Assembly: GCA_016177845.1 (NCBI GenBank)
Contig: JACOUO010000017.1
Location: forward strand, 1-64,000
DNA length: 64,000 bases
Reading direction: 5' to 3'
Origin: Deltaproteobacteria bacterium
GTDB lineage: Bacteria > Desulfobacterota > GWC2-55-46
Shown: in pieces, positions 1 through 9,432 of the stretch
Layout of the letters: every line of letters begins with the position of its first letter
Numbering within the stretch: the first letter of the stretch is position 1
Made by a program: the position numbers and the translations under genes
Notes under the pieces: model-generated
The model's database searches: none
What the model was told of the DNA's origin: nothing
The model's input: only the letters and a program-made list of their open reading frames with translations

Positions 1-525
<525 letters not shown>

Positions 526-612
526 ATTTACTTATACGATTTGGTTACTGATTCTTATCGTCTAAAATGAACTTTACTCTATTCGAGGAAAACTTAATAC
601 TGAATGAAGTTT

Positions 613-728
613 TCCCGTAGCCATACCGAGGAGGTCACACCCGTTCCCATCCCGAACACGGTAGTTAAGCTCCTCAGGGCCGATGGTACTGCATGGGTGA
701 CTGTGTGGGAGAGTAGGACGCTGCGGGA
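613..728 (+). rRNA. 5S ribosomal RNA
   Basis: A 116-nt gene with the typical internal block CCCATCCCGAACACGG. The ends TCCCG (613-617) and CGGGA (724-728) pair to form helix I. It lies 87 nt after the 23S gene, so the usual 16S-23S-5S order is expected with the 16S gene to the left of the window. The spacer 526-612 holds no tRNA. Confidence 0.97.
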
Positions 729-736
729 TTTAAATT

Positions 737-779
737 AAAAAGCCCCATCACTTAATTGTGATGGGGCTTTTTGTTTTTT
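737..779 (+). terminator. rRNA operon intrinsic terminator
   Basis: An 11-bp perfect stem, AGCCCCATCAC at 741-751 pairing with GTGATGGGGCT at 758-768, with a 6-nt loop. It is followed by TTTTGTTTTTT and sits directly behind the 5S gene, where an rRNA operon should end. Confidence 0.95.
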
Positions 780-840
780 AGCTGTTTTTATGTATTTCAG
801 TTATAATCTCCTTGATACCATTCACGAACAGGGGCATGGA

Positions 841-1335
841 ATGGAGTTCAACATCAGAAAGGCAGAGCGGACTGACAAAAAGCCCGTAATCGATATCCTG
901 AATTACTACATTGAGAGCAGTTTTGCGGCTTACCCTGAGAAAAAGGCAGAGTACAGCTTCTTTGATTCCATGAAAGAGATTGCCCGAGGCAACTCCTTCT
1001 ATGTCATCGAAGCTTCCGGGGGACAGGTTATCGGCTTCGGGCTCCTGAAAAAGGTCTATGCCTTTGATGTGTTTAACCGGGCCGGCGAGGTGGGGTATTT
1101 TATAAAGCCAGAATATACTCATAGAGGTTTGGGTATAATGCTTTTAAGTGTGCTTGAAAATGACGCTATGGCGCTTGGTATAGAGACCCTGCTTGCGAGC
1201 GTCTCTTCCATGAACCCGGAGAGTATAGCTTTTCACTTAAAGAACGGTTTTGTTGAGTGCGGCAGATTTGTAAGAATAGGGCTAAAGCACGGCAAGATTT
1301 TTGATGTTGTCTGGATGCAAAAGGATTTGAAATAG
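841..1335 (+). CDS. GNAT family N-acetyltransferase (phosphinothricin acetyltransferase-like)
   Basis: A 164-residue protein whose single GNAT fold fills the whole length. The acetyl-CoA pyrophosphate loop is visible as EYTHRGLGIMLL in the middle, followed by SSMNPESIAFHLKNGF, a pattern shared with the PAT/Bar and YncA-like branch that acetylates small amines or antibiotics. The substrate cannot be read from the sequence. I chose ATG 841 rather than the in-frame ATG 790 because AGGGG at 830-834 is correctly spaced from 841 and the family motif starts there. It stands alone downstream of the rRNA terminator. Confidence 0.85.
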   Translation: MEFNIRKAERTDKKPVIDILNYYIESSFAAYPEKKAEYSFFDSMKEIARGNSFYVIEASGGQVIGFGLLKKVYAFDVFNRAGEVGYFIKPEYTHRGLGIMLLSVLENDAMALGIETLLASVSSMNPESIAFHLKNGFVECGRFVRIGLKHGKIFDVVWMQKDLK

Positions 1336-1372
1336 ACTGAGCTTGTTAGGATTTCATCAGGTCGGAATAACA

Positions 1373-1688
1373 ATGCGTATTTGGGACATTGAAGTCTCTA
1401 AATTATGCTCAAGGCATTTGCTCGGGGAACATGCGGAGCTCAACGGGCTGTGGAACATTCTAACCTGTGGTAAGAAGGGATACTCAAAGCACGCTGAGAG
1501 ACCTTGCGCTGGAAGGGAAAGCAAAAGGCGCCTTATTTTAGGCACGAGTCATTGATAAAAGAGATTGGGAAGAGGGTTTTAAACACGCAAGCCCTCTGGA
1601 TAAGGCTCAAGCCACAGGGTAGGCCGTTCAGGATGAATTCCTGCAGAGCCTGCAGGAGCAAAAAGAGATATTGAAAAAGGGCTGCTAG
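1373..1688 (+). pseudogene. Broken pyrimidine-dimer DNA glycosylase (T4 endonuclease V-like) gene
   Basis: The N-terminal part MRIWDIEVSKLCSRHLLGEH is intact from ATG 1373 and matches the start of the T4 endonuclease V-like pyrimidine-dimer glycosylase family (PF03013). After GYSKHAE the reading frame breaks. The continuation RWKGKQKAPYFRHESL is in another frame, and HASPLDKAQATG then AVQDEFLQSLQEQ in a third, the last two separated by an in-frame TAG. So at least two frameshifts and one nonsense change are needed to rebuild the family sequence, which ends at TAG 1686-1688. The first frame alone would give a nonsense-tailed 60-residue product. The order of conserved blocks makes decay far more likely than a real short gene. 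Confidence 0.72.
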
Positions 1689-1701
1689 TGCAGCCCTTTT
1701 T
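1674..1701. terminator. Bidirectional intrinsic terminator
   Basis: AAAAAGGGCTGC (1674-1685) pairs with GCAGCCCTTTTT (1690-1701) around a 4-nt loop. It overlaps the last codons of the decayed glycosylase gene and serves the convergent V4R gene on the other strand; both strands end in a T run. Confidence 0.85.
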
Positions 1702-1713
1702 CAGAGAATATAT

Positions 1714-2160
1714 TTATTTGAGATTGTACTTGAGGTAGCATTCTCCGACAGGGCCGGGTTTTTCACTCCCAGTAAGTTCTACATTATGCTTAAGCGCTTT
1801 ACCTATTGCGGATTTTACCATCTGGCTGATCGGGCAGATACCTTTTTTGCCGCTGTTCCTTAAAATCTCATTGCCTTGGCAGATGTCACACCCTTTTACA
1901 TAGAGCGTTGCGGTATGATCATCGTTGCCGAATGTCAGCTCCGCAATATCCGCGAACCTGAACGGCCCTTTCATGAACTCTTCCATTGCCCTTTTGAATT
2001 CAGCTCTGTCAGCGGGCAGACCTTCAAGCCCCTTCAAAAAATTATTCGCGAGGAGCGAGCCGATCTTTGCGTTGTACTTCGACGCGTCTTCTCCGAGCGC
2101 TTCGATTACAGCCGCGTGGTATGCTGCAAAAAACTCCTTGGAAAAATCGCGAGTCATCAT
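1714..2160 (-). CDS. V4R-like hydrocarbon-binding domain protein
   Basis: A 148-residue soluble protein. The C-terminal half has the cysteine pattern GCDICQGN ... ICPISQMV ... VGECYLKYNL, typical of 4-vinyl-reductase (V4R)-type small-molecule or metal-binding domains found in anaerobic bacteria and archaea. A strong AAGGAGAG ribosome site lies just upstream of the start on the reverse strand. No partner gene is adjacent, and the ligand is unknown. The V4R assignment rests on the ExYLKY-like tail and spacing and is moderately sure. Confidence 0.65.
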   Translation of the reverse strand: MMTRDFSKEFFAAYHAAVIEALGEDASKYNAKIGSLLANNFLKGLEGLPADRAEFKRAMEEFMKGPFRFADIAELTFGNDDHTATLYVKGCDICQGNEILRNSGKKGICPISQMVKSAIGKALKHNVELTGSEKPGPVGECYLKYNLK

Positions 2161-2375
2161 CTTTGGACTCTCCTTATAGTTAGATAGTTTCTAAATTCCT
2201 TAACTATGTTATCACAGCCCTTTTCCTATCTCAAGGGGATTTTTTTGGTCTGATTTGATCGAAAAATATAAAAATAGGCGATAATATGCGTCAGACCATC
2301 TTTTCTGTTTATTTTCTCATTCTGCTGTGTTAAAAAAGACAATTCCAGCAAATTCCATAAGAAACCAAAGAAAAA

Positions 2376-2873
2376 ATGCCTGAAGAACTAAACCCCCTTG
2401 CCCCTGAAAAGCAGTACGATAAAATCGGCGGCTGGCTTATCCTCATTGCAATTGGTCTCATCCTTACCCCGATAAAGATCCTTATCGATGTCATTGAATA
2501 TATACTCCCTGCTTTTACCGGCGAGGTCTGGACAGTACTGACTACACCGGGCACAGAGTTGTATCATCCGCTCTGGGCGCCCCTGCTCATATTCTCCCTT
2601 ATCGGAAACCTTTTTCTAATCGGGTTTGCCCTGACCACTTCAGTCTTTTTTTTCAAAAAGAAAAAGATAGTACCAAAGCTCATGATCATCTATCTGGCAG
2701 CAGGGCTGGTTTTTTTCTTTGTGGATTTCTTCGGCTCAAGCCTGATACCCATTATTGAGGAGCAAGAGGACATGAGCCCGACAATGGACCTTGTAAGGAG
2801 CATTGTTGCCTGCCTTATCTGGATACCTTATTTCAGGATGTCAAAAAGGGTAAAGGGAACATTCGTAAATTAG
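2376..2873 (+). CDS. DUF2569-like integral membrane protein
   Basis: A 165-residue protein with four predicted membrane helices. The N-terminal YDKIGGWLILIAIGLILTP is the hallmark of the DUF2569 family, whose role is not known. No good Shine-Dalgarno sequence precedes ATG 2376; the upstream stretch is A-rich. It converges with the DUF1848 gene, the two stops being 1 nt apart, and no terminator separates them. Confidence 0.75.
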   Translation: MPEELNPLAPEKQYDKIGGWLILIAIGLILTPIKILIDVIEYILPAFTGEVWTVLTTPGTELYHPLWAPLLIFSLIGNLFLIGFALTTSVFFFKKKKIVPKLMIIYLAAGLVFFFVDFFGSSLIPIIEEQEDMSPTMDLVRSIVACLIWIPYFRMSKRVKGTFVN

Positions 2874-2874
2874 T

Positions 2875-3798
2875 TTAAAATAGAGAGGTCTGACCGCCTT
2901 TTTCTGCAGTAATCTCATCCACATTGAACCCAAGCCCGTTCCACTCAGGATTATGATTCCTCTGAAATGCCAGGGCTTTTTCCTTATCGGTATTGGCGTA
3001 GCAGTAGACGCATCCGTGAGGGCAGGAGTCATATGAGCCGATGTCAACGGCCTTTGTGCACCCGCACCCGTCCCTTGTGGGCGTTGGTTTCAGATTCACA
3101 TCGAAATCATCAAAAATCTCTGCCAGGACAGCGCCGTTTATGCACTGTCCCTTATTTATCTTTCCGCTTAAAAGTGCGTCATTGCAGCAGGAATAGAGTC
3201 TGAATCCGAACCCCTCCGCCAGTTCTGAGAGCCTTTCTGCGAATAATTTTTTATTTTCAGGCGTGATATCGATGAGGGTTTGGTCTGTATATTTTTTGAA
3301 GTTCTTTATTGTTTTATTATACGGGCTTACAAAGCTCATATAGCACTGGTTTGAATAGCCTTTAAGCTGCCCGGCTGTTTTTATGAAGCTCTCTTCAAAA
3401 TATTCAAAATAGAGCTTGTCAGTTATGGTTATCGGGTCAAAGCGCCAAACGACCTGCCTTGGCGAGTACCTCCTCGAAAGCCATTTAAAATCCTTTACAG
3501 CTTCATTTGTCTCAGGCGTGCTTAATTCGAGATTCCTCGGCATCCCTGTGATCGTAAAATGGAAAAAAAGGTTCCGTGTGACTTTTTCTACATCTTTTAT
3601 TTTGCGAATTAAGGGAAAGTAATTCTTGGAGCAGAAAAGGGTCGAATGGAGGACAGAGGGCTTGAGGGATACATGGCTGACTTTGCCGGAATAGGGGTTT
3701 TTGACATAGACAAAACCGGCCTTAAGCCTATTGGTAAACCAGTCAGCATAGAATGCGGGAATGTCTGTCCTTCTGCTTGCAGAGATGATGTTTTTCAT
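2875..3798 (-). CDS. DUF1848 family protein (putative radical-SAM-like)
   Basis: About 307 residues. It begins NIISASRRTDIPAFYADWF, the conserved start of DUF1848, so I placed the start at ATG 3798; an in-frame ATG at 3837 would add 13 residues. The C-terminal cysteine-rich segment CGCTKAVDIGSYDSCPHG followed by CVYCYAN is typical of the family and is thought to carry an iron-sulfur cluster. Function is not established. No clear ribosome site supports either start. Confidence 0.8.
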   Translation of the reverse strand: MKNIISASRRTDIPAFYADWFTNRLKAGFVYVKNPYSGKVSHVSLKPSVLHSTLFCSKNYFPLIRKIKDVEKVTRNLFFHFTITGMPRNLELSTPETNEAVKDFKWLSRRYSPRQVVWRFDPITITDKLYFEYFEESFIKTAGQLKGYSNQCYMSFVSPYNKTIKNFKKYTDQTLIDITPENKKLFAERLSELAEGFGFRLYSCCNDALLSGKINKGQCINGAVLAEIFDDFDVNLKPTPTRDGCGCTKAVDIGSYDSCPHGCVYCYANTDKEKALAFQRNHNPEWNGLGFNVDEITAEKGGQTSLF

Positions 3799-4029
3799 TT
3801 TTATTTTAATCGGGTCGCTCGGCGGTAATCCCGCCATTTCTGTCGGTAATTTAATAAAATATTTATAAATATTTTAGCAGATCGTCCGATAAAATGAGAT
3901 AGGAATGTTGATGTGTTTTTAATGCAACAGCAAGAGGATGAGAGGGTTTTGAAAACCAGAAAAACCTTGACTTTTCAACAGATTAAGGGTAATTTTTAAA
4001 AGTTAGCTGTGTAAAAAAGGAGGCCTTCA

Positions 4030-5664
4030 ATGGCAAAAAAGATACTTCTGGCAGATGACAGTATTACCATCCAGAAGGTCATTTCGATTACATTCGCTTC
4101 TGAGGATTATGAGCTGATTGTAGTCGGAGACGGTGAAGCGGCTATAAGAAAAATAAAAGAAATTAAACCTGACCTTGTAATGGCTGATGTGGCAATGCCC
4201 GGCAGGACCGGCTATGAGGTCTGTGAAGCAATTAAAAACGACTCAACCCTGAACGACATCCCTGTGCTGCTTTTAGCGGGCACATTCGAACCCCTCAACA
4301 AAGACGAGGCCGCAAGGGTCAAGGCTGATGACAGCATTGTAAAACCCTTCGAGTCCCAGGAACTCATAGATAAGGTAAGCGGCCTGCTTGCAAAGGCGCA
4401 AGCCCCTGCAGCGGAGCAGAAAACTATTTCAGCTTCGCCTGTGGTTGAGGCAGCCCCTGTTCCCAGGCTTGACATATCAGACGATATCTGGGAGGCAGGC
4501 GATTTCCTCGGCTTCAGTGAAGAATTAGATAAAAAACCTGAGACTGAGACGCAGGCCCCTGACCTTGGTTTCCTTGAAAGCGGTCTTTTTGAGGAGCCTG
4601 AGAAGGAATTATCGCTTCCCGACCAGCATGATTTCATGAATATCGAATTCCGCGAGGAAGCCCCGAAAGAGGAAAAAAAGATAAGCGCGGCAAAACCCGA
4701 AGAACCGGCAGCAGATGTGTTCGGCAAATTCGATTCATTCAGTTCAGAACCTTTCGAGATGGAGCATTTCGACAATCCATTCGGCATGGAGGCTTCTAAA
4801 GGAGAGCCTGCAAAGGCAGAGCCTTTTGATCTGGAGCATTTCGACCATCCGTTCAGCGCTGAACTTCCGAAGGAAGAACCCGCAAAGATTGAGCCTTTCG
4901 AGATGGAGCCTTTTGATTTAGAGCCTTTCAAGGCTGAAAAGGCTGAGGTTGATACATTCGATACAAAGGCTTTCTGGGAAGATACCGGGAAGAACGAAAT
5001 GAACGGGGTTGATGAGGCTTTCGATACGGAGATCCTGGAGATGCCGCAGGAAGATGTAATCGAGGTGGCGTCTTCCGAGATAATTGAAGAGGTAAGGGAA
5101 GAGCCGAAGTCCGTTGCCCCTGCCGTCAAAGAGGATCTTTCATTTGATGAAAAGCCTTTCTTTGAGCCTGAGCCGATAAAACCGTTGAGGGAAATAATCG
5201 AGCCGCAGATACAGGCTTCAGCGGCCCCGCAGGCCTCCGAGGCAGAGGTCTCAAAGGCGATAGAGGGCGTGGTTGCAAGGGTTGAGACCCGGTTTACTGA
5301 AGAGATGAATGCCAAGGCCCGAAGGGCTGAGGAGCAGATAGCCGGCATAGTTGAGACCGCTGCGGCAAAGTTTGAGGCCCGCATCAAAGATGACCTTTAT
5401 GTCAAAATGGGCAAGGCTGAGGCGCAGGTCGCTCAGGCAATCGAGAACGCTGCAGGAAGGGTTGAGCAGAAGGTAAAGACCGAACTTGACGCAAAGCTTG
5501 AGAGAAGCCTTGCAATCCCTAAAGAGCAGATAGCGGAAATAGTAAGAAAATCAGCCAGAGAGATAATCGAAGAGGTGGCTTGGGAGGTAATCCCTGAGCT
5601 TGCCGAAGAGCTTATCAAGGCTGAGATTAATAAGGTCAAAGAGGCTCTGATCAGGACAAAATAA
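4030..5664 (+). CDS. Receiver-domain protein with acidic repeat linker and C-terminal helical domain
   Basis: A 544-residue protein. Residues 4-120 are a CheY-like receiver with acidic pocket D9/D10, phospho-acceptor D53 (VMADVAMP) and K105 (IVKPF). Residues ~125-390 are a long acidic, Phe/Pro/Glu-rich, low-complexity linker containing 24-residue repeats. Residues ~395-544 are a charged helical region with coiled-coil character ending REIIEEVAWEVIPELAEEL, an amphipathic helix often seen at the end of such regulators in Desulfobacterota and Nitrospirota. There is no DNA-binding or output enzyme domain, so it probably acts through protein contacts. AGGAGG precedes ATG 4030. The gene stands alone. 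Confidence 0.85.
   Translation: MAKKILLADDSITIQKVISITFASEDYELIVVGDGEAAIRKIKEIKPDLVMADVAMPGRTGYEVCEAIKNDSTLNDIPVLLLAGTFEPLNKDEAARVKADDSIVKPFESQELIDKVSGLLAKAQAPAAEQKTISASPVVEAAPVPRLDISDDIWEAGDFLGFSEELDKKPETETQAPDLGFLESGLFEEPEKELSLPDQHDFMNIEFREEAPKEEKKISAAKPEEPAADVFGKFDSFSSEPFEMEHFDNPFGMEASKGEPAKAEPFDLEHFDHPFSAELPKEEPAKIEPFEMEPFDLEPFKAEKAEVDTFDTKAFWEDTGKNEMNGVDEAFDTEILEMPQEDVIEVASSEIIEEVREEPKSVAPAVKEDLSFDEKPFFEPEPIKPLREIIEPQIQASAAPQASEAEVSKAIEGVVARVETRFTEEMNAKARRAEEQIAGIVETAAAKFEARIKDDLYVKMGKAEAQVAQAIENAAGRVEQKVKTELDAKLERSLAIPKEQIAEIVRKSAREIIEEVAWEVIPELAEELIKAEINKVKEALIRTK
4750..4935 (+). repeat. 72-nt in-frame tandem repeat within the receiver-domain gene
   Basis: Units start at 4750, 4822 and 4894, exactly 72 nt (24 codons) apart. 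Each begins PF(E/D)(M/L)E(H/P)FD and continues to a K/E-rich spacer ending GEPAKAE or EEPAKIE. The third copy is partial and merges into EPFDLEPFKAEKAE. Constant period with diverged codons indicates old in-frame duplication. Confidence 0.85.
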
Positions 5665-5757
5665 ACCTGATCCGTGCATGGATTTTTTGCCTTTCGGATT
5701 TAATCGTTTCTCATTGAAGTCCCTTTTTTAAATTTTTGCAATCCGGTTAAATTAATT

Positions 5758-5790
5758 AATCGGCTGATTTTCAGGCCGATTTTTTAATTT
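5758..5790 (+). terminator. Intrinsic terminator after the receiver gene
   Basis: AATCGGCTGA (5758-5767) pairs with TCAGGCCGATT (5771-5781, one bulged G), followed by TTTTAATTTTT. It separates the receiver gene from the valS operon. Confidence 0.75.
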
Positions 5791-5848
5791 TTCGGGGTTT
5801 TGTGCGTCTACTGCATTGAAAAAAATACCAATCGGCGGTTGTTGAAAA

Positions 5849-8524
5849 ATGAGCGAAAGAACACTTGAAAAGACATACGAACCTCAATCAGTTGAGGAGA
5901 GGTGGTCAAGATTCTGGATAGACGAGAAGATAGGCACGCCTGATCTTGAATCGAAAAAACCGACCTTCTCAATGGTTATCCCCCCTCCGAATATTACCGG
6001 CGCGCTCCATCTCGGCCATGCCCTTAATTCTACTTTGCAGGACATACTTGCAAGGTACAAACGCATGAAAGGCTATAATGTCCTGTGGCTGCCAGGTATA
6101 GACCATGCCGGAATCGCAACGCAGAATGTAGTTGAGAAGCAGATTGCCAAAGAGGGAGTTGACCGCCACCAGATAGGCAGGGAAGAGTTCATAAACCGTG
6201 TATGGAAGTGGAAGGCTGAATCGGGCGGCACAATCATAAACCAGCTTAAAAGGCTTGGCGCCTCATGCGACTGGACAAGGCTTCGTTTTACAATGGATGA
6301 GGGCCTTTCAAAGGCCGTAAGGGAAGTATTCACAGGATTATATGATGAAGGGCTTATATACAGGGGCGATTATATCATCAACTGGTGCCCCAGATGCCAC
6401 ACAGCCCTTTCTGACCTGGAGGTCGAATTCACGGAAACGGACGGAAGCCTCTGGTATATAGATTATCCGCTTGCAGAGCCTTTCGCGGGTTTGAAGACTT
6501 TGACGGTTGCCACAACAAGGCCTGAGACAATGCTTGGGGATACCGCGGTAGCGGTAAACCCTAATGACGAGCGCTACGGCAAATTGATAGGCAAAAAGAT
6601 AATGCTGCCGCTTATGAACCGCGAGATAAGGATCATCGGAGATGATACCGTATCCGTTGAGTTCGGCACAGGCGCGGTAAAGATAACCCCTGCGCATGAC
6701 TTCAACGACTTTGAGGTCGCAAAGAGGCATGACCTGCCGTCCATCAGGATAATGGATATCAACGGCAGGATGAACGAGAATGCCGGAGAGTTTCAGGGGC
6801 TTGACAGGTTTGCGGCAAGAAAGAAAATAGTTGAAGAGCTTACGAACCTCGGGCTTATGCAAAAGATTGACAAGCATAAGCTGATGCTCGGCTCATGCTA
6901 CAGGTGTTCAACTGTAGTAGAGCCTACACTTTCAAAGCAGTGGTTTGTAAAAGTAGGCCCGCTTGCCGAGCCTGCGATAAAGGCCGTTGAGGACGGCAGC
7001 ATAAAGTTCGTGCCCAAAGGCTGGGAGAATACCTATTTTGACTGGATGCGCAATATCCGCGACTGGTGCATATCAAGGCAGATATGGTGGGGCCACAGGA
7101 TACCCGCGTGGCACTGCGGCAACTGCAGCCATGTGACCGTTGCCGCAATCGATCCGGCAAAATGCTCTAAGTGCGGAAGCGACAATATCGAGCAGGACCC
7201 TGATGTGCTTGATACATGGTTCTCATCGGCCCTTTGGCCTTTCTCTACGCTTGGCTGGCCTGATAAGACAAAAGAGCAGGAGCTGTTCTATCCGACATCC
7301 GTTCTCTCGACAAGCTTTGACATCATATTCTTCTGGGTGGCAAGGATGATAATGATGGGGCTTAAGTTCAAGGGAGATGTGCCGTTTAAGGATGTTTACA
7401 TACATGCCCTGATAAGGGACGCGCAGGGCCAGAAGATGAGCAAGAGCAAGGGCAATGTCATTGACCCTCTTGTGATGATGGAGCGCTACGGAACAGACGC
7501 CTTACGGTTTACGCTTGCTGTATTAGCTGCCCAGGGCAGGGACATAAAACTTGCCGAGGACAGGATAGAAGGATACAGGAACTTCTGCAATAAGATTTGG
7601 AACCTCGCAAGATTTACGCTTATGAATATCGGCGAGAACGCCCAGGGCTATCCCGATGACGCAAGCCTCAACATGGCTGATAAATGGATACTGGCCAGAA
7701 GGGACCTGTGCATAAACGAAGTAGCCGAAGCCCTTGACGGGTACAGGTTTGATGATGCCGCAAGGGCTCTTTACAGGTTTGTATGGCATGAGCTGTGCGA
7801 CTGGTATGTAGAGCTTATAAAACTGGACTTAAGGGGCGAGCACGGAGAAGAGAGAAAGCAGGCAAGCGTACAGGTGCTTGTCAATGTGCTTAAGGATACC
7901 CTTAAGATGCTCCATCCGTTCATGCCGTTTATTACTGAAGAGATTTATAATTACCTGCCCGGCGCCGGGAAGACCTTGTCCTTGACCGAATATCCGAAGA
8001 CAGGCAAGGATTACAGGCAGGTGGCAGGCGATATGGAAAATATCATGGATGTGATAAGGGCGATAAGGAATATCCGCACAGAGATGAATGTCGCGCAGGA
8101 TATAAGGACAGAGGCTTTTTTCTATTCTCAGGATATTGATATGAGAGAGGCCCTTACAAAGGGTGAAGAATATATAAAGCAGCTTGCAAAGGTCAAGCAC
8201 CTGACTATCAGGGAATCAGGCGAGAGGCCCAAGGACGCGGTAACAGCCATAGCCGGAGGACAGGAAGGACGCTCTCATGTGGAGATATTCGTTCCCTTGG
8301 CAGAGCTTATCGACATAGAGGCGGAGACAAAGCGGCTCAACAAGGAGCTTGAGAAGCTTAATGCGGAGCTTGAAGGAGTTGAGAAAAAGCTTTCAAACGA
8401 AGCATTTGTTGCCAAGGCTCCCAAAGATGTCGTTGAAAAAGACCGTGCCCGCCTTGCAGGGCTCAAGGAGAAGAGGGCAAAACTTGAGAGCGGGCTTGAG
8501 CAGATAAGGAGCATTAAAAAGTGA
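5849..8524 (+). CDS. valS: Valyl-tRNA synthetase
   Basis: An 891-residue class I aminoacyl-tRNA synthetase that charges tRNA-Val. The HIGH-type motif HLGH is at residues 54-57 within PPPNITGALHLGHALN, and KMSKS is at 529-533. The editing domain occupies roughly 180-350, and the C-terminal ~70 residues form the usual Val-arm coiled coil (LNKELEKLNAELEGVEKKL). Length is normal. It heads a closely packed operon: its TGA overlaps the nadC ATG by one base, so translation is probably coupled. Confidence 0.97.
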   Translation: MSERTLEKTYEPQSVEERWSRFWIDEKIGTPDLESKKPTFSMVIPPPNITGALHLGHALNSTLQDILARYKRMKGYNVLWLPGIDHAGIATQNVVEKQIAKEGVDRHQIGREEFINRVWKWKAESGGTIINQLKRLGASCDWTRLRFTMDEGLSKAVREVFTGLYDEGLIYRGDYIINWCPRCHTALSDLEVEFTETDGSLWYIDYPLAEPFAGLKTLTVATTRPETMLGDTAVAVNPNDERYGKLIGKKIMLPLMNREIRIIGDDTVSVEFGTGAVKITPAHDFNDFEVAKRHDLPSIRIMDINGRMNENAGEFQGLDRFAARKKIVEELTNLGLMQKIDKHKLMLGSCYRCSTVVEPTLSKQWFVKVGPLAEPAIKAVEDGSIKFVPKGWENTYFDWMRNIRDWCISRQIWWGHRIPAWHCGNCSHVTVAAIDPAKCSKCGSDNIEQDPDVLDTWFSSALWPFSTLGWPDKTKEQELFYPTSVLSTSFDIIFFWVARMIMMGLKFKGDVPFKDVYIHALIRDAQGQKMSKSKGNVIDPLVMMERYGTDALRFTLAVLAAQGRDIKLAEDRIEGYRNFCNKIWNLARFTLMNIGENAQGYPDDASLNMADKWILARRDLCINEVAEALDGYRFDDAARALYRFVWHELCDWYVELIKLDLRGEHGEERKQASVQVLVNVLKDTLKMLHPFMPFITEEIYNYLPGAGKTLSLTEYPKTGKDYRQVAGDMENIMDVIRAIRNIRTEMNVAQDIRTEAFFYSQDIDMREALTKGEEYIKQLAKVKHLTIRESGERPKDAVTAIAGGQEGRSHVEIFVPLAELIDIEAETKRLNKELEKLNAELEGVEKKLSNEAFVAKAPKDVVEKDRARLAGLKEKRAKLESGLEQIRSIKK

Positions 8525-9432
8525 TGGCGACCAAGGCGCGGAAACCCGCTGTTGACAGCCTTCCGGGGCTGCACGAGTACTCAGAGCTTCTTATAAAGGC
8601 CGCGCTTGCCGAGGACATCGGCGGAGGCGATATCACAACCTCCGCAATCATAAACCATAAGCAGGCAGGCTCGGCAATAATACTGGCAAAAGAGGATTTT
8701 GTCCTTGCCGGGCTCTTTATCGTTGAGAAGGTCTTTAATTACCTCGACAAAAAAACTGTTTATAAGGCGAACTTCAAGGACGGCGACTTTGTAAAAAAGG
8801 GAGATGTAGTAGCTACTCTTACAGGCAAGCTTGATGTCCTTTTAATCGGCGAGAGGGTGGCGCTTAACTTCCTCCAGAGGCTCTCAGGCATTGCCACGCA
8901 TACAAGGGAGTTCATCAAAAAGACAGATAAGACGAACGCAAGGATACTGGATACAAGAAAGACCACGCCCTGCTTAAGGCTCCTTGAGAAATACGCGGTA
9001 AAGGCAGGCGGCGGATACAATCACAGGTTCGGGCTTTTTGACTGCGTGCTTATTAAAGACAACCACATCGCGGCTGCGGGAAGCATCACAAACGCAGTGA
9101 AGATGGTAAATAAAAAATACAGGGACAGCATCCTTGTGGAAGTCGAGACGACAAATTTCAAGGAAGTAAGGGAAGCGCTTGCGTGCGGAGCTGATATCAT
9201 AATGCTCGACAACATGGATATCCCGAAGATTGAAAAGTCGCTTAAGATAATAAAGAACAGGGCGCTTGTGGAAGTCTCCGGAGGCATAAACCTTGACAAT
9301 GTAGGCAAGGTAGCAAAGACCGGGGTTGATTTCATATCGATCGGGGCTCTGACGCATTCTGCCAGGGCGGTTGACATAAGCATGGAAGTGGTAGGGACAT
9401 GCAGCAAAAAGAAGCCGCAGAGGTCGAAATAA
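8524..9432 (+). CDS. nadC: Nicotinate-nucleotide pyrophosphorylase (carboxylating)
   Basis: About 302 residues; converts quinolinate and PRPP to nicotinate mononucleotide in NAD synthesis. Family motifs include AEDIGGGDITT, LNFLQRLSGIAT, DTRKTTPCLR, KAGGGYNHR, IKDNHI and the C-terminal EVSGGINLDNV. I use ATG 8524 in the TGATG overlap with valS, not GTG 8521. An AAGGAG site lies in the valS tail. The 3' end overlaps birA by 34 nt. Confidence 0.95.
   Translation: MATKARKPAVDSLPGLHEYSELLIKAALAEDIGGGDITTSAIINHKQAGSAIILAKEDFVLAGLFIVEKVFNYLDKKTVYKANFKDGDFVKKGDVVATLTGKLDVLLIGERVALNFLQRLSGIATHTREFIKKTDKTNARILDTRKTTPCLRLLEKYAVKAGGGYNHRFGLFDCVLIKDNHIAAAGSITNAVKMVNKKYRDSILVEVETTNFKEVREALACGADIIMLDNMDIPKIEKSLKIIKNRALVEVSGGINLDNVGKVAKTGVDFISIGALTHSARAVDISMEVVGTCSKKKPQRSK

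Noticed and set aside
1343-1555. A 70-codon frame as an intact gene
   Set aside because: Only its first part is family-like; the remainder of the glycosylase continues in other frames, so it is part of a pseudogene.
4212-5387. A 391-codon open frame on the reverse strand inside the receiver-domain gene
   Set aside because: It is Ser/Ala-rich nonsense that mirrors the biased codon use of the forward Glu/Pro/Ala-rich gene; no start signal and no family match.
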